From: JAMLIN01 sp041676645
GTDB lineage: Bacteria; Pseudomonadota; Gammaproteobacteria; Burkholderiales; Burkholderiaceae_E
Length of the DNA: 25,366 nucleotides
Assembly (NCBI GenBank): GCA_041676645.1
Contig: JBAYRO010000040.1
Coordinates: 1-25,366 of the forward strand
Reading direction: 5' to 3'
The notes under the pieces were generated by a model. It was given only the letters and a program-made list of their open reading frames with translations, was not told the origin of the DNA and did not search any database. Shown piece after piece: positions 16,442-24,284 of the stretch. Position numbers and translations under genes: made by a program. Each line of letters opens with the position of its first letter. Position 1 is the stretch's first letter.

Positions 16442-16536
16442 CCCCAGGGTTTCACAGAGCAAAAAACCTATCCCGGCGCCGGGCGGCTGCCGGGAGCGCG
16501 TGATCCGAACCCGGAAATCCACACGAGGAGACAGGC

Positions 16537-17700
16537 ATGAAACCATACAGGCGCAAGTTCTCGCTGGGCGTGGCCGCCCTGTTCGCGGCCGGCGTGATCG
16601 GCAGCGCGCCGGCGCAGGCCCAGCAAGCCCAGGATCCCGAGACCTACAAGATCGGCGCGATCCTCGCCATGAGCGGCCCGGCCAGCTTCTACGGCACCGT
16701 GATGAGCGCCGGCATCCACCAGGCGGTCGAGGAAATCAACGCCAAGGGTGGTGTCAACGGCATCAAGCTCGAGGCGATCATCGAGGACCACAAGTCGGGC
16801 AATGCGCAGGAGGCCGTCTCGGCGATGAACCGCCTGATGACGATCCACAAGGCGCGCCTCGTGATGACGTCCTTCACCGCGCCCACCCAGGCGATCGCGC
16901 CGATCGCCGACCAGCATCACATCCTGCTGCTCAACGGCGGCGGCGTGTCCAACTCCCTGGTGGGCGTGTCCAAGTACATCTTCCACAACCGCTCGCTTGC
17001 CGCCGACCTCGGCGTGGCGGCCGTGGCGCACCTGAACTCCATGGGCCACAAGAAGCTCGCCGACCTGCACTGGAAGAACGACGCCGGCGACAGCATCGTG
17101 AACGCGGTCAAGCCCTACTGGGAAGAACGCGGCGGCAAGGTCGTCGCCAGCGAGGCGGTGAGCCCGGGCGTGACCAACATGGACACCCAGATCGCCAAGC
17201 TGCGGGCGAGCAACCCGGATGCGATCGCCCTGTGGCTGTTCACGCCCGAGCCCGGCCTCGCGATCAAGCGGATCCGCGAGTTCGGCATGAAGCAGCCGGT
17301 GATCGGGGTCGAGTTCACCCAGAACGATGCGCAGATCGCCGGCGCCCACGCCGAAGGCTACATGTACATCAACGACTACTTCGCGCCCACCGACGACTGG
17401 TCCCGGCAGTTCGCCGCCGACTACGAGAAGCGCAACGGCAGTGCGCCGGACTTCTACGCCGCCAACTACTACGAAGGCGTCTACATGATCGCCGAGCTGC
17501 TGCGGCGCGGTCGCGAGAAGGGCGGCGACTACATGGACGCCGAGGTTCTCAAGAAGGCCTTGTACGAGAACCCGCAGTTCGACAGCGTCTACGGCGGCCA
17601 GATGACGATCCAGGAGAACGGCGTCGCCAAGAAGCGCGTCGGCCTCTTCAAGGTCGTCGACGGCAAGAGCGAGTTCCAGCAGATGGTCGAGGCCGACTGA
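16537..17700 (+). CDS. Branched-chain amino acid-type ABC transporter substrate-binding protein
   Basis: A 387-residue periplasmic binding protein of the LivK/HAAT type (Peripla_BP_6). The Sec signal peptide covers residues 1-28 with an AQA cleavage site. The mature chain opens YKIGAILAMSGPASFYG and continues with GIHQAVEEINAKGGVNGIKLEAIIEDHKSG, the standard beginning of the family; YEGVYMIAELLRRG occurs near the C-terminus. The ATG follows GAGGAG at a good distance. In catabolic clusters these proteins often bind aromatic or other organic acids instead of amino acids, and the divergent CoA ligase operon suggests the same here. It is first in the liv operon and followed by a hairpin (17726-17745) that may raise its expression over the membrane genes. 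Confidence 0.9.
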   Translation: MKPYRRKFSLGVAALFAAGVIGSAPAQAQQAQDPETYKIGAILAMSGPASFYGTVMSAGIHQAVEEINAKGGVNGIKLEAIIEDHKSGNAQEAVSAMNRLMTIHKARLVMTSFTAPTQAIAPIADQHHILLLNGGGVSNSLVGVSKYIFHNRSLAADLGVAAVAHLNSMGHKKLADLHWKNDAGDSIVNAVKPYWEERGGKVVASEAVSPGVTNMDTQIAKLRASNPDAIALWLFTPEPGLAIKRIREFGMKQPVIGVEFTQNDAQIAGAHAEGYMYINDYFAPTDDWSRQFAADYEKRNGSAPDFYAANYYEGVYMIAELLRRGREKGGDYMDAEVLKKALYENPQFDSVYGGQMTIQENGVAKKRVGLFKVVDGKSEFQQMVEAD

Positions 17701-17725
17701 CGGCCGGGCGTGCCGCGGCCGGGGG

Positions 17726-17745
17726 CCCGTGGACTTGTCCACGGG
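17726..17745 (+). promoter_or_regulatory. Hairpin between binding-protein gene and livH
   Basis: Perfect 9-bp inverted repeat CCCGTGGAC / GTCCACGGG with a 2-base centre, inside the 76-bp gap after the binding-protein stop. No T-run follows, so it is more likely an mRNA-stabilising or attenuating element than a terminator. Confidence 0.55.
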
Positions 17746-17776
17746 TTCCGCAGCAGCGGCCTGAGGAGACTTCGAC

Positions 17777-18638
17777 GTGGATCTCTTGGTCCAGCTGCTC
17801 GCCAACGGCATCGTCAACGGCAGCCATTACGCGCTGCTCGCGCTCGGCTTCGGCCTGATCTTCGGCACCACCCGGGTGGTGCACTTCGCCTACGGTCCGG
17901 TCTACGCCCTGTCGGCCTACGGGGCGTGGGTCTGCGCGGCGCACTTCGGCGCGCCGCTGTGGCTGGCCGTCGTCGGCAGCGTCGTTACCGGCGTCGTGTT
18001 CGGCGTGCTCTCCTACCTCCTCGTCTACCAGCCCTTCGAGCGGCGGGGCAGCCCGGCGCTGGTGGTGCTGATCGCCTCGCTGGGGCTGTTCATCGTGCTC
18101 GAGAACGCGATCGGTCGTGTTCGGCACCGACACCAAGGTCGTGCCCAATCCGCCCGGCGGCATCCTGCTCCTCGGGCCGCTGGTCCTCACCGGTTCGCAG
18201 ATGTGGCAGGTCGCCGCCTTCGTCGTCGTGTCGATCGCGCTGGGCCTGTACCTGACGCGGGCCCGGATGGGCAAGGCGGTGCTCGCGATGACCGACAACG
18301 CCGAGATGGCGCGCGTCATCGGGATCGACACCGCGCGGGTCTCGATCATCGCCTTCGCGATCGGCTCGGCGATCGCGGCGGTTCCCGCCGCGCTGATCCT
18401 CTTCAAGGACGGGGCGACCGCCCACATGGGCTTCATGGCGGTCTTCATGGCCTTCGTCGCGGTCGTCGTCGGCGGCGTCGGATCGCTGCGCGGCGCGGTG
18501 CTCGGCGGGCTGGTCCTGGGGATCGTCGAGAGCACCGGCATGGTCCGCATCCCCACTGAATGGCAGAGCACGGTCGCCTTCGTCGTGCTGTTCGTGGTCC
18601 TGTTGTTCCGGCCTCGCGGCCTGTTCGGGGGGCGCTGA
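17777..18638 (+). pseudogene. livH: LivH-type permease, split by one frameshift
   Basis: The first part reads from a GTG at 17777 (GAGGAG 8 bases upstream) through FGLIFGTTRVVHFAYGPVYALSAYG to LIASLGLFIVLENAI. The second part continues in another frame from about 18114 with VVFGTDTKVVPNPPGG and ends normally with LLFRPRGLFGGR at 18638. Joined, they give a LivH permease of about 287 residues, the family's normal length, so a 1-base insertion or 2-base deletion lies within 18110-18117. Everything else, including AFAIGSAIAAVPAALILFKD and the cytoplasmic loop, looks intact. A sequencing error or a very recent mutation would explain this; no slippery heptamer supports programmed frameshifting. If real, the importer has lost one permease, while the next genes remain intact. 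Confidence 0.85.
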
Positions 18639-18642
18639 GGCC

Positions 18643-20313
18643 ATGGACTACCTGCTGCACATCTTCGTGATGGTGTCGATGTACATCATCCTCGCCAGCT
18701 CCTTCAACCTGCTGATCGGCTACGCGGGGCTGTTCGCGCTCTCGCATGCGGCCTTCTTCGGCGTGGGCGCCTACGCGACCGCGATCCTCGCGGCCACCTA
18801 CGGCCTGCCGTTCCCGGTGCCGCTGCTGGCCAGCGTCCTGGTGACCGCGGTGCTGGGCATCGTCATCGCGTTGCCGGCACTGCGTATCGGCGGCGACTAC
18901 CTGGTGATCGTCACGCTCGCCCTGCAGGTGATCGTCACCACCGTGCTGATCAACTGGACCAGCCTGACCGGCGGCACCGACGGCATCCGCGGCATCCCGC
19001 GGCTCGAGTTCTTCGGCACCGTGCTCGATTCGCCGGGCAAGTTCCTGCCGCTGGCCCTCGTCACTGCCGCGATCTGTTTCGCGATCGCGTGGCGGCTGGG
19101 GGCTTCCCCCTTCGGCCGGGCGCTCAAGGCGATGCGCGAGAACGAAGAGGCCGTCCAGGCGGTGGGCAAGAACGTGGTCGCGATGAAACTGATGGTCTTC
19201 GCGATCGCCTCGGGCCTGGCGGCGGTGGCCGGCTGGCTCTACGCCCACTACTTTACCTTCGTGTCGGCCGAGGCCTTCACGGTCGAGCTGACCATCTACA
19301 TGCTCGCCATGGTGATCATCGGCGGCACCGGCAATCTCTTCGGCTCGCTGGTCGGGGCGCTCGTCCTGGTGGCCTTGCCGGAGATGCTGAAGTTCGTCGA
19401 CATGCCGCCCGACATCGCCGACAAGGCGAGGAACATGCTCTACGGGCTGCTGCTGATCGTGATGCTGCGCCTGCGCCCGCAAGGCCTGCTGCCCGAATCG
19501 GCCTCGGCCAGCTCGCTGCATGCGCCGCCCGAGCGCCCGCCGGTGGCCACGCAGGCCGCCGGCGCCGCGCTCGAGGGCAGGGGCCTGGCCAAGCGCTTCG
19601 GCGGCATCGTCGCGGTGCGCGACTTCGACATCAGCATCGCGCCGGGCCGGATCACCGGCCTGATCGGGCCCAATGGCGCCGGCAAGACCACCGCGTTCAA
19701 CCTGCTCACCGGTTTCCTGCAGCCCAACGAAGGCGAGGTGAGCTACCGCGAGCGCTCGCTGCGCGGGCTCAAGCCGCACCAGATCGTTCGCACGGGCGTG
19801 GCGCGCTCCTTCCAGGATCTCAAGCTCTTCACCAACATGTCGGTGCTCGAGAACGTCCTGGTCGCGCTGCCCGACCAGCGTGGCGACAATCTCCTGTACG
19901 TCTACTTCATGCCCTGGAAAGTGCGGGCCGAGGAGCGCGAGAATCTCGGGCGGGCGATGGCCATCCTCGAGTTCGTCGGGCTCGGCGAGCGCGCCGGCGA
20001 CCTCGCGTCGGACCTTTCCTACGCAGAGGAGAAGCTGCTGGTGGTGGCGCGCCTGCTCGCCACGGGGGCCGAGGCGCTGCTGTTCGACGAGCCGCTCTCG
20101 GGCCTGGCGCCCAACGCGCTGGCCAAGGTGATGCCGGTGTTCCGGCGCCTGGCGGAGTCGGGTCGTACCCTGTGCATCATCGAGCACAACCTCGACGTGA
20201 TCCGCGAACTGTGCAGCCGGGTCGTGTTCCTCGACGAAGGGCGCAAGCTCGCCGAAGGCACGCCCGACGAGCTGATGCACGATCCGGAGCTTTCGGAGCG
20301 GTACTTTAAATGA
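18643..20313 (+). CDS. Fused LivM permease and LivG ATPase
   Basis: A 556-residue fusion. Residues 1-283 are a LivM-type permease with about eight hydrophobic segments, FNLLIGYAGLFALSHAAFFGVGAYA (21-45) and the coupling loop SPFGRALKAMRENEEAVQAVG (155-175). A Ser/Ala/Pro linker (285-308) leads to a LivG-type ATPase (309-556): Walker A GPNGAGKTT (342-350), signature LSYAE (458-462, replacing LSGGQ), Walker B LLFDEP (479-484), H-loop His515. Such permease-ATPase fusions occur in HAAT importers, so this is a variant, not damage. The ATG lies 4 bp after the livH stop and the end overlaps livF by 4 bp. It forms the transporter core with LivH and LivF. Confidence 0.92.
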   Translation: MDYLLHIFVMVSMYIILASSFNLLIGYAGLFALSHAAFFGVGAYATAILAATYGLPFPVPLLASVLVTAVLGIVIALPALRIGGDYLVIVTLALQVIVTTVLINWTSLTGGTDGIRGIPRLEFFGTVLDSPGKFLPLALVTAAICFAIAWRLGASPFGRALKAMRENEEAVQAVGKNVVAMKLMVFAIASGLAAVAGWLYAHYFTFVSAEAFTVELTIYMLAMVIIGGTGNLFGSLVGALVLVALPEMLKFVDMPPDIADKARNMLYGLLLIVMLRLRPQGLLPESASASSLHAPPERPPVATQAAGAALEGRGLAKRFGGIVAVRDFDISIAPGRITGLIGPNGAGKTTAFNLLTGFLQPNEGEVSYRERSLRGLKPHQIVRTGVARSFQDLKLFTNMSVLENVLVALPDQRGDNLLYVYFMPWKVRAEERENLGRAMAILEFVGLGERAGDLASDLSYAEEKLLVVARLLATGAEALLFDEPLSGLAPNALAKVMPVFRRLAESGRTLCIIEHNLDVIRELCSRVVFLDEGRKLAEGTPDELMHDPELSERYFK

Positions 20314-21017
20314 GCATCTCGATGAAGGTCAGGGGGCTCGCCGCCGGCTACGGCAAGAAGCGCGTCGTGGAGGGCATAGACCTCGAAGTCGCGGCCGGCG
20401 ACATCGTGCTGCTGCTGGGGCACAACGGCGCGGGCAAGACCACCTTCGCGCGCGCGCTGTTCGGACTGCTGCGGCCCGAGGAAGGCAGCGTCTGGCTGGG
20501 CGACAGGGAGATCACCGGTCGCTCGCCGGCACGCAATGTCGCCGAGGGCTTCGCTTTCGTGCCCCAGGGACACGGCGTGTTCCGCACGCTCACGGTGGCG
20601 GACAACCTCGAGCTCGGCGGCTTCGTCGAGCACGACCGCAGCAAGCTGGCCGAGCGCCGGGAGCGGGTGTTCGCGATGTTCCCGATCCTCGCCGAGCGTA
20701 GTACCCAGCTCGCCGGCACCATGTCGGGCGGGCAGCAGCAGATGCTGGCGATCGGCATTGCGCTGATGCACGCGCCCTCGTTCATGCTGCTCGACGAACC
20801 GTCGATCGGCCTGGCGCCCAACCTCGTCGACAAGGTGATGCAGAGCGTGGTCGAGATCAACCGGACCATGGGCACCACCATCCTGATCATCGAGCAGAAC
20901 GTCAAGGCGAGCCTGCCGATCGCCCAGCGCGCGGCGGTGTTCAAGACCGGGCAGAAGATCTACGACGGCGACCCCGAGCCGCTCGGCGACCATGTCCGGC
21001 TGATGGAGTATTTCTGA
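20310..21017 (+). CDS. livF: LivF-type ABC transporter ATPase
   Basis: A 235-residue ATPase, normal for LivF. Walker A GHNGAGKT is at 37-44, the Q-loop at FVPQGHGVF (83-91), the signature MSGGQ at 138-142 and Walker B FMLLDEP at 158-164, followed by SIGLAP and the H-loop region IIEQN, where Gln replaces His as is common in LivF. An oddity is AIGIALM after the signature, where most relatives have an arginine (AIGRALM). The start overlaps the preceding stop (ATGA), indicating translational coupling. It works as the second ATPase with the LivG half of the fusion. Confidence 0.92.
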   Translation: MSISMKVRGLAAGYGKKRVVEGIDLEVAAGDIVLLLGHNGAGKTTFARALFGLLRPEEGSVWLGDREITGRSPARNVAEGFAFVPQGHGVFRTLTVADNLELGGFVEHDRSKLAERRERVFAMFPILAERSTQLAGTMSGGQQQMLAIGIALMHAPSFMLLDEPSIGLAPNLVDKVMQSVVEINRTMGTTILIIEQNVKASLPIAQRAAVFKTGQKIYDGDPEPLGDHVRLMEYF

Positions 21018-21042
21018 GCGAGCACCCGGCGCGGAGGGCAGG

Positions 21043-21067
21043 CCTTGCCGGCCGGCCGGTGGCAAGG
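21043..21067 (+). promoter_or_regulatory. Hairpin covering the ribosome binding site of the PRISE gene
   Basis: CCTTGCC (21043-21049) can pair with GGCAAGG (21061-21067) across an 11-base GC-rich loop. The right arm contains the first half of the AAGGAGG Shine-Dalgarno sequence (21064-21070) for the gene starting at 21077, so folding would limit translation. Confidence 0.4.
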
Positions 21068-21076
21068 AGGCAAGCA

Positions 21077-22168
21077 ATGGCGAAGAAGAAGGTCCTCGTG
21101 GCCGGCGCATCCGGCCTCGTCGGATTCGCCGCGATCCGTCACTTCCTTTCCCTGCCCGACTGGGATGTCGTCGGCGTCTCGCGTCGCCGCCCGCCGGGAC
21201 TGGACGACGCCGAGCTCGTCTCGGTCGACCTGACCGACCGCGAGGCCTGCGCCGCGGTCTTCGGAAAGATGGCCGACGTCACCCATGTCGTCTACGCGGC
21301 GCTCTACGAGAAGGACGAGCTGATCGCCGGCTGGCGCGATCCCGAGCAGATGCGGATCAACGACGCCATGCTGCGCAACCTGCTCGATCCCTTGCTGGTG
21401 GCCGCCGGCGGGCTCGAGCACATCACCCTGCTGCAGGGCACCAAGGCCTACGGGGTGCACATCGAGGCGGTGCCGGCGCCGGCGCGCGAACGCTGGCCGC
21501 GCCACCAGCACGACAATTTCTACTGGCTGCAGGAAGACTACCTGCGCGAATGCCAGGCCGGCGCCGACTGGCATTTCACGATCCTGCGCCCGCAGGTGAT
21601 CTTCGGCGAGTCGATCGGCAGCGCCATGAACCCGATTCCCGCGATCGGCGTCTATGCCGCCATCCTCAAGGACGAAGGCAAGCCGCTGTCCTATCCGGGC
21701 GGCGCGCGGCGCATCGTGCAGGCGGTCGACGCCGACCTGCTGGCGCGCGCCTGCGCCTGGGTGGCGGTCGCGCCCGAATGTCGCAACGAGATCTTCAACA
21801 TCAACAACGGTGAGGCCTTCGAGTGGGCCACCGTATGGCCGGCGATGGCCGACGCCTTCGGCATGGCAGTGGGCGAGCCCAAGCCGATGTCGCTCGCCGT
21901 CGAGATGCCGAAACGCCAGGAGCAGTGGAGCCGCATCCACAAGCGCCACGCCCTGAAGTCGCCCGAGTCGCTGCGCGACTTCGTCGGCCTGTCCTTCCAG
22001 TACGCCGACCGCAACTTCGCCTACGGCGACGAGCTCGCCGCGCTGCCCACGATGGTGAGCACGATCAAGGCGCGCCAGGCCGGCTTCCAGGACTGCGTCG
22101 ACACCGAGGAGATGTTCGTGCGGCTGATCCGGCGCTTCCAGGAGCGGGAGTGGCTGCCGCCGCGCTGA
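21077..22168 (+). CDS. PRISE-type SDR (progesterone 5-beta-reductase/iridoid synthase-like enone reductase)
   Basis: A 363-residue short-chain dehydrogenase of the PRISE subgroup, NADPH-dependent 1,4-reductases of enones. The cofactor loop is VLVAGASGLVG (6-16), followed by VSRRRPP (34-40), an NADPH-favouring basic stretch. Diagnostic PRISE motifs are LLQGTKAYG (118-126, catalytic Lys123) and NFYWLQEDYL (147-156, catalytic Tyr149, equivalent to NFYYxxED). FNINNGEAFEWATVWPAMADAFG near the C-terminus is also typical. The ATG at 21077 has a full AAGGAGG 6 bases upstream; an upstream ATG at 21059 lacks one. It is 59 bp after livF and probably in the same transcript, implying reduction of an imported or derived alpha,beta-unsaturated carbonyl compound. 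The stop lies inside palindrome copy 3. Confidence 0.86.
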   Translation: MAKKKVLVAGASGLVGFAAIRHFLSLPDWDVVGVSRRRPPGLDDAELVSVDLTDREACAAVFGKMADVTHVVYAALYEKDELIAGWRDPEQMRINDAMLRNLLDPLLVAAGGLEHITLLQGTKAYGVHIEAVPAPARERWPRHQHDNFYWLQEDYLRECQAGADWHFTILRPQVIFGESIGSAMNPIPAIGVYAAILKDEGKPLSYPGGARRIVQAVDADLLARACAWVAVAPECRNEIFNINNGEAFEWATVWPAMADAFGMAVGEPKPMSLAVEMPKRQEQWSRIHKRHALKSPESLRDFVGLSFQYADRNFAYGDELAALPTMVSTIKARQAGFQDCVDTEEMFVRLIRRFQEREWLPPR

Positions 22169-22228
22169 AAATGGGGTCAGACACGATTAATTGATGAATC
22201 AATTAATCGTGTCTGACCCCATTTTCAG
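22165..22228. repeat. Palindromic repeat, copy 3 (GGGGTCAGACAC family)
   Basis: Perfect inverted repeat with 31-bp arms (22165-22195 and 22198-22228) and a 2-base centre, the longest of the three. It shares the core AAATGGGGTCAGACAC, with an inner GATTAATTGAT/ATCAATTAATC. It contains the PRISE stop codon (22166-22168) and ends at the base before the leuA stop (22229), so it fills the entire convergent gap and should act as the transcript end for both genes. Confidence 0.9.
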
Positions 22229-23923
22229 CTAGCCCTCGGTGCCGGTGGCCGCCTGCTCGACCGCCGCCGGCTGCAGCCCGAGGCGCCGCGCCGCGCCGAC
22301 CACCGCGAGGATCGATGCGGTGACGGTGTTGGCGTCGCGCGCTGCGCCGAAGCGGGTGCCGGCGATGCCTGGCGCGGCGGCTTCGACGATCGCCATCGCC
22401 TGCGCATCGGAACCGCCGCCGATGGCATGCTCGGCATAGTCGTCGATGCGCAGTCCGGCGCCGAATGCGTTCACCGCCGCATCGATCGGGCCGTTGCCCT
22501 GGCCGCGCAGCCGGTGGACGACGCCATCGACTTCGACCACCAGCTCGATGCCCTGGGCGCCGTCCGGGGCGTCGAAGAGGCGATGACGCACATGGCGCAT
22601 GCCGCCGTCGCCGGGCGCGAGGTAGGTCTGCTCGAACATCGTCCAGAGTTCCCTGCTGCTCACCTCGGCCTCGCTGGCGTCGGTGTGCGCCTGCACGACG
22701 GCGCTGAACTCGACCTGCATGCGCCGGGGCATGATGACCCCGTGGTCGCGCTCGAGCAGGAAGGCGATCCCGCCCTTGCCCGACTGGCTGTTGACCCGCA
22801 CGATGCTGTCGTAGGTCCGGCCGATGTCCTGTGGATCGATCGGCAGGTACGGCACCTCCCAGATCGCATCGTCGGACTGCACCGCGAAGCCCTTCTTGAT
22901 CGCGTCCTGGTGCGAGCCCGAGAACGCGGTGAAGACGAGGTCGCCGACATAGGGGTGGCGCGGATGGATCGGCATGGCGGTGCAGGCCTCGGCGACGCGG
23001 GCGACGGCGCCGATGTCCGAGAAGTCCAGGCCCGGATGCACGCCCTGGGTGTAGAGGTTGAGCGCGAGGGTCACGATGTCGACGTTGCCGCTGCGCTCGC
23101 CATTGCCGAAGAGGCATCCCTCGACGCGCTGGGCGCCGGCCATGACCGCCAGTTCGGCGCTCGCCACGCCGGTGCCGCGGTCGTTGTGCGGATGGACCGA
23201 CAGCACGACATGCTCGCGGCGCTCGAGGCGGCGGTGCATCCACTCGATCTGGTCGGCGAACACGTTCGGCGTCGAGACTTCCACCGTGGTGGGCAGGTTG
23301 ATGATCACCGGTCGGTCCGGCCCGGCGTCCCAGGTGCGGATCGCGGTATTGGATGCCTCGAGCGCGACCTCGAGCTCGGTCATGCAGAACACTTCGGGCG
23401 AGTACTGCAGGACCCATTCGGTCTGCGGATGCTGGTCGGTGAGCTTGCGGATCAGTCCGACCTGCTCGCGAACCAGGGCCATCACCTGCGGCACCGTCAT
23501 GTCGAAGACGACCTCGCGCCAGACAGGGGCGGTGGCGTTGTAGAGATGGACGATGGCGCGGCGCGCGCCCGCCACCGAGAGCACCGTCTGCTCGATCAGT
23601 TCGGGACGGGCCTGGGTGATCACCATCGGGGTGACGTCGTCGGGAATGCAGCCCTTGTCGACGAGCCCCCGGATGAAGTCGAAATCGGTCTGCGAAGCCG
23701 ATGGAAAGCCGACCTCGATCTCCTTGAAGCCGATGCGCACGAGTTCATCGAACAGGCGCTGCTTGCGATTCGAGTTCATCGGCTCGAACAGCGCCTGGTT
23801 GCCGTCACGAAGATCGGTCGACAGCCAGGTCGGGGCTTCGGTAATGGTGCGTGACGGCCACTGGCGGTCGGGGAGGTCGACGGTCGGAAACGGTCGATAG
23901 CGGGTAGCGGGATTTGCAAGCAT
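22229..23923 (-). CDS. leuA: 2-isopropylmalate synthase (type 2 LeuA)
   Basis: Condenses acetyl-CoA with 2-ketoisovalerate in the first step of leucine synthesis in the cytosol. The 564-residue length and opening MLANPATRYRPFPTVDLPDRQWPS are those of the long LeuA type found in many beta- and gammaproteobacteria and in actinobacteria. Catalytic barrel features are STDLRDGNQAL (35-45, metal ligand Asp40), EIEVGFPSASQTDFDF, the metal-binding VHPHNDRG with His244 and His246, and FGNGERSGN (272-280). The C-terminal ~130 residues form the leucine-sensing regulatory domain. The ATG at 23923 is preferred because upstream in-frame residues (to 23992) do not resemble the family; its Shine-Dalgarno is weak. 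The gene stands alone and converges on the PRISE gene. Confidence 0.93.
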   Translation of the reverse strand: MLANPATRYRPFPTVDLPDRQWPSRTITEAPTWLSTDLRDGNQALFEPMNSNRKQRLFDELVRIGFKEIEVGFPSASQTDFDFIRGLVDKGCIPDDVTPMVITQARPELIEQTVLSVAGARRAIVHLYNATAPVWREVVFDMTVPQVMALVREQVGLIRKLTDQHPQTEWVLQYSPEVFCMTELEVALEASNTAIRTWDAGPDRPVIINLPTTVEVSTPNVFADQIEWMHRRLERREHVVLSVHPHNDRGTGVASAELAVMAGAQRVEGCLFGNGERSGNVDIVTLALNLYTQGVHPGLDFSDIGAVARVAEACTAMPIHPRHPYVGDLVFTAFSGSHQDAIKKGFAVQSDDAIWEVPYLPIDPQDIGRTYDSIVRVNSQSGKGGIAFLLERDHGVIMPRRMQVEFSAVVQAHTDASEAEVSSRELWTMFEQTYLAPGDGGMRHVRHRLFDAPDGAQGIELVVEVDGVVHRLRGQGNGPIDAAVNAFGAGLRIDDYAEHAIGGGSDAQAMAIVEAAAPGIAGTRFGAARDANTVTASILAVVGAARRLGLQPAAVEQAATGTEG

Positions 23924-24284
23924 CTTGGCCAACTCGATTCGGTGCGTGGTACGGATTCCGGTGCAATGCGCCGGCTGGGGTATCTTGCGCACGTACTTCC
24001 CTGCAGCGCTCCTGGCGGGAGGCTGTGGCTTGGCCGGGGTCAGGGGAAGTTCAATGAATCGCGATGGCGATGCACGGGCGCGCGTACCGACCCCGGCCGA
24101 GCGCTAGGCCCGGACGTAGAAGCAGGGGTAGTCGGCGAATGTGCATCCCCGAAACATACGTGGCGGTTCCCGGACTGTCAACCGGGCAGTACTGGCCGAC
24201 CAGGGCATGGATCTTGCGCGCCGACCGGCGTCACGCGCTTGCGCGACCCGCGCATGATGCGAGAATCCGGCCGGGAGGCATTCG
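23924..24284. other. Divergent intergenic region between leuA and the DUF748 gene
   Basis: A 361-bp stretch without a convincing gene. It should contain the leuA promoter (minus strand) and that of the DUF748 gene (plus strand). On the plus strand, TTGCGC (24239-24244) and GAGAAT (24261-24266) with 16-base spacing are a weak promoter-like pair. On the minus strand a 17-codon open frame (24154-24104) is rich in aromatic residues but not leucine, so it does not resemble a leu attenuation leader. No strong inverted repeat or terminator was found. Confidence 0.5.

Noticed and set aside
18110..18120. Programmed ribosomal frameshifting in livH.
   Set aside because: There is no slippery heptamer, no clear downstream stimulatory structure, and LivH homologues are encoded in one frame.
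24104..24154. Short minus-strand open frame upstream of leuA (MFRGCTFADYPCFYVRA) as a possible leader peptide.
   Set aside because: It has no leucine run, no adjacent terminator/antiterminator pair and no ribosome binding site that stands out.
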